Shown in pieces: positions 17,518 to 25,160 of a DNA stretch of 35,049 nt. The position numbers and the translations under genes are program-made. Numbering within the stretch: the stretch's first letter is position 1; each line of letters starts with the position of its first letter. The notes under the pieces were generated by a model that searched no databases, had not been told where the DNA came from, and worked only from the letters and a program-made list of their open reading frames with translations. Source of the stretch: an uncultured Roseburia sp. (lineage in GTDB: Bacteria; Bacillota; Clostridia; Lachnospirales; Lachnospiraceae); the NCBI GenBank assembly GCA_947174805.1, contig CAMWKH010000030.1:1-35049 (forward strand), read 5' to 3'.

Positions 17518-18167
17518 TTATATCCAATCCCCCAAACTGTTTTTATGGGCATACAATTATAGTCTGAAAACTTTAACCTAATATTTTTGATATGGGTTGT
17601 AATTGTATTGTCATTACTCTCGCTGTCAAATCCAAATACCTGCTCCAAAATCTGCTCTTTTGAAAAAATCTGCCCGCAGTTTCTGGCAAGAAACTCACAA
17701 ATTTCATACTCCGTCTTTGTGAGGGGAATTTCCTTATTGTCAACCGTCATCTGTTTTAAAGATAGGTGAAAGCAGACACGCCCAAGAACCATTCTGACAG
17801 AATGCTCCCGATGTTCCCGTCTAAGATGCGCAGCAATTCTTGCACGGAGTTCCATAACCCCAAATGGCTTACAGATATAATCATCTGCTCCCAGGGACAA
17901 TCCATTTACTAAACTGCTTTCTTCCGTCTTTGCTGTGAGAAACAAAATGGGACAGTCTACAAGTTCCCTGATTTTTAAGCACAGATAAAATCCGTCTATT
18001 CCGGGCATCATAATATCCAGCAAAATCAAATCATAATCAGTAATTTTTTCCATATTGATTTTTAGCGGGTTGCTCACTTTTGTAACGAAATGCCCATCTT
18101 TATTCAAAATATTCCCGATCAAATCAAGGATTGCCGCATCATCATCCACCACTAATATTTTCGCCAT
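17496..18167 (-). CDS. Response regulator of the lantibiotic immunity cassette
   Basis: A 223-residue OmpR-family regulator with pocket DDD (8-10), phospho-acceptor D51 in LILLDIMMPG, switch T78 and K100 in ICKPF. The C-terminal winged helix ends in VWGIGYKWE. It follows the transporter gene by nine bases, with GAGGG as ribosome binding site, and overlaps the kinase gene. By analogy with NisR, SpaR and CprR it probably turns on the upstream immunity transporter genes in response to a peptide. No specific operator was identified. Confidence 0.92.
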   Translation of the reverse strand: MAKILVVDDDAAILDLIGNILNKDGHFVTKVSNPLKINMEKITDYDLILLDIMMPGIDGFYLCLKIRELVDCPILFLTAKTEESSLVNGLSLGADDYICKPFGVMELRARIAAHLRREHREHSVRMVLGRVCFHLSLKQMTVDNKEIPLTKTEYEICEFLARNCGQIFSKEQILEQVFGFDSESNDNTITTHIKNIRLKFSDYNCMPIKTVWGIGYKWEKEEH

Positions 18168-18176
18168 ATTTTCCCT

Positions 18177-18920
18177 CTATTCCGATACTTTACTTCCCGT
18201 CCAATGAAAGGTCCACAAGAGATAATATACCATACTAATCACAGTAAAGATACAATATATTGGCATTACAGGCGTCGTTTTATTTATTGCACCGGATTCC
18301 CCCAAAGCAGTCTTTAAATACATGTACGGTATTCTGCCGGTCCAGGAAACAGGTATGTACTTCCAGATAAATTTCCCAAGATTTGTAAGCATCAGTGCAC
18401 AGACAAGTCCGGAAACAATTCCTGCCCCAATGGACACTCCTTTTCCAAACTGGAAGGCAAAAACCGTCTGCCATATATAAAGGGGGATGCTGCTGCACCA
18501 CATGAGAAAGGCGGCCATCATATATATTCCTATGCTCACTGTACTTCCCCCAAGGATTTTAGAAAAAGAAAACCAAAACAGTACTGTTGTCAATAATATG
18601 GAAAACAGGCTAAATATCAGAAGAAGCAAAATCTTTGACAGAAATGCCGCTGTCTTTTTTTGTAAGGTAAGCAGATTCTGGCACCCTCCGGCATTTTGTT
18701 CCTGCTCCATGATACTTGCAGTAAAAATACCAATGAGAACGGGAAATCCTGCTCCAATTGTCTGATAGAATGCAATTATTTTTGTATTCTCATTCCAGAA
18801 AGAAAATGAATAATACAGGAAAAACAACCCGCAAGTTAAAATCGGAATCAGAACATGGGCAAATATAATCGGAATCCCTTTCATTTTTAACAGGTCTGCG
18901 TGAAGATTCTTTCTAAACAT
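18177..18920 (-). CDS. Lantibiotic immunity ABC transporter permease, LanG/MutG type
   Basis: A 247-residue protein with six hydrophobic segments and no large soluble domain. The N-terminal pattern (FRKNLHADLLKMKGIPII) and size match the MutG/EpiG/SpaG permeases, which with LanE and LanF expel lantibiotics from the membrane. It starts two bases after the stop of the LanE-type gene and has an AGAGGTG site that overlaps that gene's end. The pairing of two different small permeases with one ATPase separates this from one-permease exporters. No signature residue for a particular peptide is known. Confidence 0.85.
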   Translation of the reverse strand: MFRKNLHADLLKMKGIPIIFAHVLIPILTCGLFFLYYSFSFWNENTKIIAFYQTIGAGFPVLIGIFTASIMEQEQNAGGCQNLLTLQKKTAAFLSKILLLLIFSLFSILLTTVLFWFSFSKILGGSTVSIGIYMMAAFLMWCSSIPLYIWQTVFAFQFGKGVSIGAGIVSGLVCALMLTNLGKFIWKYIPVSWTGRIPYMYLKTALGESGAINKTTPVMPIYCIFTVISMVYYLLWTFHWTGSKVSE

Positions 18921-18922
18921 TT

Positions 18923-19654
18923 CTATTTCACCTCTCTCTTGTCAAACCAATTTAAAAATAGAATTGCAGCAAAAACAAACCATATAAAAGATATACAAAT
19001 GCCCGGAAGGACTACCTTTGTATCCAACAGCGAATTGCCGGCTTCCGCCCTGATTCCATTTGGCAATATATGAAGAAGCGGGCAGAGAATCCGCATCGGA
19101 ATGGATGAGGCAAACAGATACCATTTTCCTGTTGGTGCAAGGATTGTACCGCCAACCGTAAGAAACAGGGAAATTAATACTTCCGTAATCATTCCAAAGC
19201 GCTCACTGAAAAATAAAAATAATGGTATCTCCCACAACTGTGCAACCGTAAGTACGAATACTGCAATAATTGCCCCGCCTAAGGGAACACAAGTTGTGAG
19301 CAGAAATCCTCCTAAAAAAGCTCCTAAAAATATAATACAATTTGACGCCAGAATCACACATGCCATATAGATAATTTTACCCAGCATCAATTTTCTTTTG
19401 CCTGCAGGAAGTGTCATCAAATTATAATAGCCTGTTTTTTTCTCCTGCGTCACAGAAAGATAGCAGATAATGGCAATCATTCCGGGCAGCAGCAGTGTAT
19501 ACCACCAGTTCCATACACTTTCCGCATATGCATTTGTCATTCCTAATGTAAGCACAAATGCCAAAGCAAATGTAACTATGGGGAACCCCCAGATAAATAC
19601 CCTGCCCATGGACTTTCTTGTTTTCAGATATTCCGCCTTCACAATATTAATCAT
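18923..19654 (-). CDS. Lantibiotic immunity ABC transporter permease, LanE/MutE type
   Basis: A 243-residue, six-helix permease of the MutE/EpiE/SpaE kind. Typical are the early VKAEYLKTRKS stretch and the LSVTQEKKTGYYNLMTLPAGKRK loop between helices 2 and 3. The ATG at 19654 is preferred, giving an eight-base overlap with the ATPase gene; an in-frame GTG nine bases upstream is an alternative. With the LanG-type protein it should form the membrane channel of the immunity pump. Confidence 0.85.
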   Translation of the reverse strand: MINIVKAEYLKTRKSMGRVFIWGFPIVTFALAFVLTLGMTNAYAESVWNWWYTLLLPGMIAIICYLSVTQEKKTGYYNLMTLPAGKRKLMLGKIIYMACVILASNCIIFLGAFLGGFLLTTCVPLGGAIIAVFVLTVAQLWEIPLFLFFSERFGMITEVLISLFLTVGGTILAPTGKWYLFASSIPMRILCPLLHILPNGIRAEAGNSLLDTKVVLPGICISFIWFVFAAILFLNWFDKREVK

Positions 19655-20360
19655 AAATTTCACCAGCCTTTTTATTTTGTCTCACAACATCCATAAAGAG
19701 TTCTTCCAGATTCTGCCCTTGTTTAAAGGGACCTTCGTATCCTAAAATACCACTTGAAATAATACCCACATAATCTGCCATTAACTGCACTTCCGATAGA
19801 ATATGGCTGGAAAGTATGACCGTAATTCCCTGTGCCGAAAAGGAACGTATCAGTTCCCGAAGTTCTTCTATTCCCATTGGGTCTAACCCATTCATAGGCT
19901 CATCTAATATTAAAAGCTTCGGTTCTCCCAATAATGCCATGGCAATGCCAAGTCTCTGTTTCATCCCCAAAGAAAACTGCCCTGCTTTCTTTTTCCCTGT
20001 ATTTCCAAGGGAGACAATTTGTAATACCTCATCTATCCTTTTTTCATCCGTCCCAAGCAGTAACGATCTGACTTTCAGATTTTCCCTTGCAGATAAATTT
20101 TCATAAATCGGCGGATGTTCAATCAGTGCCCCAATCTCCGACAACATATCTCTGCTCCATGGTTTTCCATTAAAGTAAATCTCCCCTTCATCAGGCTTTA
20201 AAATACCGGTAACCATTTTTAAAATCGTAGACTTTCCAGCTCCGTTTGGCCCAAGCAGCCCATAGACTTTCCCCTTTACTATATTGAGTGAGACTTTATT
20301 TACCGCCTTCTGTTTCTTAAATGACTTGCAGAGTTCTGCAGTTTGAAGCATCATCTCCAT
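19647..20360 (-). CDS. Lantibiotic immunity ABC transporter ATP-binding protein, LanF type
   Basis: A 237-residue ATPase. Walker A is GPNGAGKS (37-44), the signature is FSLGMKQR (129-136) and Walker B is LLILDEP (149-155). In place of the usual Q loop it carries IGALIEHPPIYENLSA with E81, the E-loop known from LanF proteins such as NisF and NukF, which supports the assignment to lantibiotic immunity rather than a generic exporter. The ATG at 20360 is chosen because the AAGAAGGG site then lies about nine bases upstream; the first ATG of the frame abuts that site. It is the first gene of a five-gene operon. Confidence 0.9.
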   Translation of the reverse strand: MEMMLQTAELCKSFKKQKAVNKVSLNIVKGKVYGLLGPNGAGKSTILKMVTGILKPDEGEIYFNGKPWSRDMLSEIGALIEHPPIYENLSARENLKVRSLLLGTDEKRIDEVLQIVSLGNTGKKKAGQFSLGMKQRLGIAMALLGEPKLLILDEPMNGLDPMGIEELRELIRSFSAQGITVILSSHILSEVQLMADYVGIISSGILGYEGPFKQGQNLEELFMDVVRQNKKAGEIYD

Positions 20361-20429
20361 ACTTATCATCCCTTCTTTCTAGTTTTTGTGAAAAAAGCAT
20401 AACAAGAAAAAATAAAGAATTTATAAAGA

Positions 20430-20458
20430 TTTCTACAGTTTCTAAACATCTAGTTCAA
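20430..20458 (-). promoter_or_regulatory. Possible promoter of the lanFEG-type operon
   Basis: On the minus strand TTGAAC (20453-20458), 17 bp and TAGAAA (20430-20435) lie about 70 bp upstream of the LanF-type start codon. Both boxes are only moderate, as expected if an activator is needed. The surrounding region is AT-rich and I see no second clear candidate. Confidence 0.35.
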
Positions 20459-20541
20459 CGAAAAACGTCCCTTCATTTACTGACTGTTTATATACTTCTA
20501 CAGGCACAACCGTATTTCACAATAGAAATTGAACTTTCCAC

Positions 20542-20583
20542 TTGACACCCCCGAACTTTTGTGATAGTATTACTATCACAAAA
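20542..20583 (+). promoter_or_regulatory. TetR-operon promoter with a 27-bp perfect palindromic operator
   Basis: TTGACA (20542-20547), a 17-bp spacer and TAGTAT (20565-20570) form a strong promoter 60-100 bp ahead of the TetR gene. A perfect inverted repeat (TTTTGTGATAGTA, one central T, then its reverse complement) covers 20557-20583, so it includes the -10 box and the likely start point. A repressor bound there would block RNA polymerase. The adjacent TetR-type protein is the obvious ligand, implying autoregulation of the three-gene operon. Confidence 0.85.
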
Positions 20584-20645
20584 TAAATATCTACATCACG
20601 CCTAGCTATTTTCTTCATTGCTTGCAGGAATAAAGGGGGGATTCC

Positions 20646-21296
20646 ATGGGAGAATCTGAAATCCGAAAACAGCAAATGCAAAAACGCACCGAAAAAATTC
20701 TTCATGCCGCTTTAGAACTTTTTTGTGAAAGGGGAATTGAAGATACATCCATTGAGGCGGTGGCAAAAAAAGCCGGCGTGGGGCCGGCCACAATATACCG
20801 CTATTTTGAGACCAAAGCAGAACTTGCCATTTCGGCAGGCACCTCCTACTGGCAAAGAATTGCACACAAATATGCAGGGACTCTATCCGGGGAAATCTAT
20901 CAGGAAATGACAGGAGACAGCCAGATGCAGTGTATTTTCCACCTTTTTGAGGAAATTTTCAGAAATGAAACCCTGTTTTTGAAATTCTTACAGGAATTTG
21001 ATATTTTTGTGCGGAAATATAAGATTCCACAAAAACGGCTGGCAGAGTATGAGGAAGAAATTTTAAACCTGAAACCTTATGTGACAAAAGCCCTGGAAAA
21101 AGGGTTGAAAGATAAAAGCCTTTCTTTCTCCTATACCGTTGACGAAGTGTATTTTACCGTTATGCACATGGTGCTTAGCCTGATGCAGAAACTTGCCTAC
21201 AACGGCAGTATCCTGTCCTCCGACCAGCACATTGATTTGTCATTGCAGGTAAAAATCGCAGGAGAATTGCTTTTAAAAGGTCTCAGGAACTGTTAA
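20646..21296 (+). CDS. TetR family transcriptional regulator
   Basis: A 216-residue regulator. The N-terminal helix-turn-helix is typical: KILHAALELFCERGIEDTSI, then VAKKAGVGPATIYRYFETKAELA (about residues 17-62). The remaining all-helical part is the ligand-binding and dimerisation domain and is not similar to any specific sensor I recognise. An AGGGGGG-like site precedes the ATG. It heads an operon with a sugar-type MFS carrier and a lipase-like hydrolase, and most likely represses it through the palindrome at 20557-20583 until an inducer, perhaps a substrate of the operon, is bound. Confidence 0.93.
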   Translation: MGESEIRKQQMQKRTEKILHAALELFCERGIEDTSIEAVAKKAGVGPATIYRYFETKAELAISAGTSYWQRIAHKYAGTLSGEIYQEMTGDSQMQCIFHLFEEIFRNETLFLKFLQEFDIFVRKYKIPQKRLAEYEEEILNLKPYVTKALEKGLKDKSLSFSYTVDEVYFTVMHMVLSLMQKLAYNGSILSSDQHIDLSLQVKIAGELLLKGLRNC

Positions 21297-21320
21297 AAAA
21301 GAAAAATCGGAGGGTATGGC

Positions 21321-22670
21321 ATGAAATCGTTATCTACAGGAAAAATATGGCTTTTTGCGGCAGGACAGTTCGGCTGGTCTTTACTGTCGGGATTAATTTC
21401 AAACTGGCTGGTCTATTTTTATCAGCCGGACGAAGCGTCTATCGCCCAGGGACAGACTATATTTATCCCCCAGGGGCTGGTGGTTTTGGGAATTTTTACC
21501 GTAATTGGAGGCATCACCGCTTTTGGACGGCTTTTTGATGCAATTACAGACCCGTGGATTGCTTCACTCTCCGACCGGTGCACTTCCGAAAAAGGCAGGC
21601 GCATTCCCTTTTTAAAATGGGCATCCCTTCCCCTGGCAATTTCCACCGTACTTGTTTTCTGGTCTCCGGTAAATGAGAACAGCCAGTTAAATGCCGTCTT
21701 TTTGTTTGTTATGGTCATGGCATACTATCTGTCCATCACAGCTTACTGCACCCCCTACAACGCCCTGATTCCGGAACTGGGGCACAACCAGACAGAGCGG
21801 CTGAATATCTCTACCGTAATCTCTTTCACCTTTATCGCAGGCACAGCGGTGGCTTATCTTGCCCCTGTCATTTGGGGCCTGTTCATCCCTGCCTTTGGGC
21901 GGGTAAATGCCGTCCGCATAACTTTTGCCATTATGGCGGTGATTGCCTTTGTGTGTATGCAGATTCCGGTGTGGTCTATCCATGAAAAAGATTACGTCAA
22001 CACCGTCCCCTCAAAGGATACAGCGTTTTCCTCCCTTGCCTCCACCTTTAAAAACGGGGAATTCCGCAAATTTGTGGGCTCGGATATTCTCTACTGGATT
22101 GCCATTACCATGTTCCAGACTGGACTTCCCTTTTTTGTCACAAGCCTGTTAAAACTTCCGGAAACCATGACCACCCTGTATTTTGTAGGTATGACCGGGC
22201 TCTCCCTGGTATTTTATATTCCCATAAACAAACTTGCCCCAAAGTTTGGAAAAAGGAAACTGATATTAGGCGCTTTTGGAATATTTGCACTGTCCTACTT
22301 ATACACCGGATTTTTAGGAAAAATTTCTGTGATTTCCCCCAATGTGCAGGGGCTTATTCTTATGGTAACGGCATCCCTGCCCATGGCGGTGTTTGGGATT
22401 CTCCCCCAGGCTGTTGTCGCCGACATTGCCCAAAGCGACGCCAAACGCACTGGGAGCAACCGGGAAGGCATGTTTTATGCTGCAAGAACTTTTGCCTTTA
22501 AACTGGGGCAAAGCCTGTCCATGCTGTTATTTACAGCCATTTCCACCATAGGCGGCACAGCCGGGACGGGCTACCGTATTGCCGCATTTCTTGCCGCAGC
22601 TTTCTGCCTCCTTGGAGGAATTTTATTCCTTTTTTACAATGAAAACAAAATTAACCAGGATATTTTATAG
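21321..22670 (+). CDS. MFS transporter, GPH (glycoside-pentoside-hexuronide) type
   Basis: A 449-residue carrier with about twelve membrane segments. Family marks are FGRLFDAITDPWIASLSDR (about residues 69-87) and the following KGRRIPFLKW loop, which is the cation-symporter motif of the GPH group. Known members import sugars or glycosides with sodium or protons, though related carriers move lipids or other amphiphiles. A GGAGGG site lies before the ATG, 24 bp after the TetR stop. The partner gene is a lipase-like hydrolase rather than a glycosidase, so the true substrate is open. Confidence 0.88.
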   Translation: MKSLSTGKIWLFAAGQFGWSLLSGLISNWLVYFYQPDEASIAQGQTIFIPQGLVVLGIFTVIGGITAFGRLFDAITDPWIASLSDRCTSEKGRRIPFLKWASLPLAISTVLVFWSPVNENSQLNAVFLFVMVMAYYLSITAYCTPYNALIPELGHNQTERLNISTVISFTFIAGTAVAYLAPVIWGLFIPAFGRVNAVRITFAIMAVIAFVCMQIPVWSIHEKDYVNTVPSKDTAFSSLASTFKNGEFRKFVGSDILYWIAITMFQTGLPFFVTSLLKLPETMTTLYFVGMTGLSLVFYIPINKLAPKFGKRKLILGAFGIFALSYLYTGFLGKISVISPNVQGLILMVTASLPMAVFGILPQAVVADIAQSDAKRTGSNREGMFYAARTFAFKLGQSLSMLLFTAISTIGGTAGTGYRIAAFLAAAFCLLGGILFLFYNENKINQDIL

Positions 22671-22682
22671 GAGAACCCGGAA

Positions 22683-23726
22683 ATGGAAAAAGGAACCCTG
22701 CAGGACATACTGCTGCTGGAAGAAGAATATTGTAATCAGATGGAAACTGTTGTAAAGCCCTATCTCTCAGCGCGAATGACAACAGAATACTGTGAACGTG
22801 AGCCTGGGAAAAAGATATTCTATGCCCGCTGCCTTAGTGACCAGCCAAAGGGCGTGGTCATTCTCTCCCACGGTTACACAGAAACCATAGAGAAACATCT
22901 GGAAAACATTTACTATTTTCTAAAGAATGGTTATCATGTTTTTATGCCGGAACACTGCGGCCATGGAAGGAGTTACCGGATGTGCCGCGATGTGGAGGAT
23001 TTATCCCTGGTCCACGTAGATGATTACCGCAGATACATAGAAGATTTACTGTTTGTAAGCCATATGGCAAAAAAAGCCTATCCAAATTTCCCCCTGTGCC
23101 TTTACGGCCATTCCATGGGCGGGGGAATTGCCGGGGCTGCCGCCGCCAAAGAGCCGGAACTGTTTTTTAAAATAGTATTGTCCTCCCCCATGATTCGCCC
23201 AAGCAGCAAACCCGTGCCCTGGAGACTGGCCTGCCTTATAGCAAAGGCCCTCTGCACCTTGGGAAAAAGCGAAGCGTATATCATGGGACAGCATCCCTAT
23301 GACGGCCTGGAAGCGTTTAAGGACAGCGCCTCTGTGTCAGAGGCAAGATTTCATTATTATCAAAAAATACGGCAAAACCAGCCTTACTTTCAAATGAACG
23401 GCGCCTCCTACGGCTGGCTTTTGCAGACGGCAGGACTGAATCGGCATCTTATGAAAAAAGCCTGGAAAAACATTACCTGTCCCGTTTTGGTATTTCAGGC
23501 AGGACAGGAATCCTTTGTCTCAAATAAAGAGCAGGTGCGTTTTGTGAAAAAAATAAACCGGCAAAAAAAGAGCGGAGCAAAACTTGTCCTGGTTCCCGGA
23601 GTAAAACATGAAATTTTTAATGCAGGCGCAGAAGTATTGGAGCATTACTGGTTTAAAATTTTAAACTTTTTCTCCTTATACAGTGAATCTGCCATATCCA
23701 TGGAAGACCCCCCCGAAAACCTTTGA
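22683..23726 (+). CDS. Alpha/beta hydrolase, PldB / monoacylglycerol lipase-like
   Basis: A 347-residue serine hydrolase. The oxyanion-hole region is ILSHGYTE (60-67), the segment PEHCGHGRS (89-97) is the equivalent of the D-x-R-G-H-G-R-S block of monoacylglycerol lipases, and the nucleophile is S144 in YGHSMGGG. The catalytic histidine is probably H309 (VKHEIF). At the usual place of the acid, after VLVFQAG, there is E276 rather than aspartate, as also in PldB-type lysophospholipases. There is no signal peptide, so it acts inside the cell. It is 12 bp behind the transporter gene and so would process what that carrier imports. The substrate is likely a lysophospholipid or monoacylglycerol, by inference. 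Confidence 0.85.
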   Translation: MEKGTLQDILLLEEEYCNQMETVVKPYLSARMTTEYCEREPGKKIFYARCLSDQPKGVVILSHGYTETIEKHLENIYYFLKNGYHVFMPEHCGHGRSYRMCRDVEDLSLVHVDDYRRYIEDLLFVSHMAKKAYPNFPLCLYGHSMGGGIAGAAAAKEPELFFKIVLSSPMIRPSSKPVPWRLACLIAKALCTLGKSEAYIMGQHPYDGLEAFKDSASVSEARFHYYQKIRQNQPYFQMNGASYGWLLQTAGLNRHLMKKAWKNITCPVLVFQAGQESFVSNKEQVRFVKKINRQKKSGAKLVLVPGVKHEIFNAGAEVLEHYWFKILNFFSLYSESAISMEDPPENL

Positions 23727-23740
23727 ATGCCAAATCAATT

Positions 23741-24940
23741 TTATTTATCAAATCCTCCTTCGGGAACAGAGGTATCAAAAAAATCATTCACATCCCGTTT
23801 TGTATAAGTATTCTGGTATTTCATAATCATACATGACAGCAAAAGCAGAAAATGATCCGAATCATAGTCCAGATTATGGCTTAAAACAGATTCTATCTTA
23901 TTCAGTTTATTTAATACCGTATTCCGGTGAACATACAGAATCCTGGCTGTATGTTTCACATTTTTCTCACAGGAAAGATATGTAAATAAAAACTCCAGAA
24001 GATTATTGTTGTTTTCCCTGTCATAATAATACAGCCTGATAATATCCGGATGCGTCAGATAAAGAAAGTTATCCGTGTTATGTGTTTCCACATAGTTCTG
24101 GGCACACAGATGAATTACATAGTAGGCATTATACTGCCGGTAAGTGTAAAGCCTTTTGAGGGAAGGAGGAATCTCCAGCCCGTTTCCCAGATCTATGGAT
24201 GCAGCGGCGGTCAGGTAAAGCGTCCGCAGCATTTCCGGAAAACGGCTCACATAGCTTACCCCCGCCTCCATGCCAAAATGAACAAGCAGCTCTGAAAAAT
24301 CTCCATAAGAAATGTCTAAAATGTCATAAGCCTCCTGTTCCTGTGAGTACAGGACAATCCATTCCTTTCCGTCAAAAAACAGATTGGTATCTGGAAAAAA
24401 CTCTTCCAGGGCCTGCTGAATTTCCAGCATACGGCCATTATGCTGGGGATATGAATGCCGGAGGATAATACAGGCAATGTACGTGTGTACAGGAAAGGGA
24501 AACTCTTTCATACGAAGACCTATCTCTGCGGAGTCTGTCATACGCATAAACATTATATCCTTCCAAAAATTCTGGTACATCTGCACCATAGCAGGCTGCT
24601 GCACCGCAGATTTTCCGGAAAGAATGTCTGCCAAAAGCTGCACCGCTGCCTGCACAGAAGTATTGAGAAAAAGCAGATTCACCCGCCTGTCTGTGCTGGG
24701 AAGGTCTTTTGGCATTTCACCCTCCCTGCATATAAGATATGTACACTCATCATACACCATGCCGCTTGTGCAGGCGGCTTTCCAGTCAGAAACGGAACCT
24801 GCAAAAACCGTGCCTCGCTTTGGTTCGGCGGGAGGAGGAAGCAGGAACAAAATCCCCTCCTCCGGCGCACAATCACAAAGGGCGTTTCTGCACTCCAGGA
24901 CAACATGATGCAAACTCTGAGACAATTCTTCAAAAGTCAT
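23741..24940 (-). CDS. PucR-type helix-turn-helix regulator
   Basis: A 400-residue regulator. Near residues 340-375 it carries the PucR/CdaR-type helix-turn-helix (ARILYVHRNTVLNKLNKIESVL), where the recognition helix VHRNTVLNKL is diagnostic. The long N-terminal part has no motif I can name and may sense a metabolite. The ATG at 24940 is chosen because a GGAGG site lies seven bases upstream; the longer frame would put the start within the promoter region. It is divergent from the hydrolase/chemoreceptor operon at 25161-27982 and may control it. It converges, with a 14-bp gap, on the lipase gene. Confidence 0.85.
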   Translation of the reverse strand: MTFEELSQSLHHVVLECRNALCDCAPEEGILFLLPPPAEPKRGTVFAGSVSDWKAACTSGMVYDECTYLICREGEMPKDLPSTDRRVNLLFLNTSVQAAVQLLADILSGKSAVQQPAMVQMYQNFWKDIMFMRMTDSAEIGLRMKEFPFPVHTYIACIILRHSYPQHNGRMLEIQQALEEFFPDTNLFFDGKEWIVLYSQEQEAYDILDISYGDFSELLVHFGMEAGVSYVSRFPEMLRTLYLTAAASIDLGNGLEIPPSLKRLYTYRQYNAYYVIHLCAQNYVETHNTDNFLYLTHPDIIRLYYYDRENNNNLLEFLFTYLSCEKNVKHTARILYVHRNTVLNKLNKIESVLSHNLDYDSDHFLLLLSCMIMKYQNTYTKRDVNDFFDTSVPEGGFDK

Positions 24941-24986
24941 TGATTTTTCCTCCAAGGTATAAGATGTGTTTTTCAAGCCTTCTTTA

Positions 24987-24992
24987 ATTATA
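24987..24992 (-). promoter_or_regulatory. Possible -10 box for the PucR-type gene
   Basis: A consensus TATAAT on the minus strand lies about 45 bp upstream of the chosen start codon. No good -35 box is found 16-18 bp further up, so the promoter may be weak or activator-dependent. Confidence 0.35.
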
Positions 24993-25093
24993 ACAGTATT
25001 GGAAAAGAATAAAACCTCAGCGGCTAAACAATGTGTAAATATCACAAAGAATATGCATTCAGCATAGAAATGACTCTATCCTCCGTAAAAGCA

Positions 25094-25122
25094 TTGAAAA
25101 ACAAATAACGGCTTGGTACAAT
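25094..25122 (+). promoter_or_regulatory. Promoter of the hydrolase/chemoreceptor operon
   Basis: TTGAAA (25094-25099), a 17-bp spacer and TACAAT (25117-25122) stand 38 bp before the hydrolase start codon. Both boxes are close to consensus. The 24941-25160 gap holds nothing else that I can support besides this and the divergent -10 box. Confidence 0.75.
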
Positions 25123-25160
25123 CGATGTAATAAAATTGGGACAAGAGGTGTCATTGTTAT

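Noticed and set aside
20321..20545. Possible small peptide gene (lantibiotic precursor candidate) beside the immunity cassette
   Set aside because: The 74-codon frame overlaps the LanF-type gene antisense, lacks a leader/core pattern with Cys/Ser/Thr clustering and has no ribosome binding site.
24455..24943. 162-codon open frame antisense to the PucR-type gene
   Set aside because: Low-complexity, Cys/His/Arg-rich translation without motifs; the opposite strand encodes a recognisable regulator.
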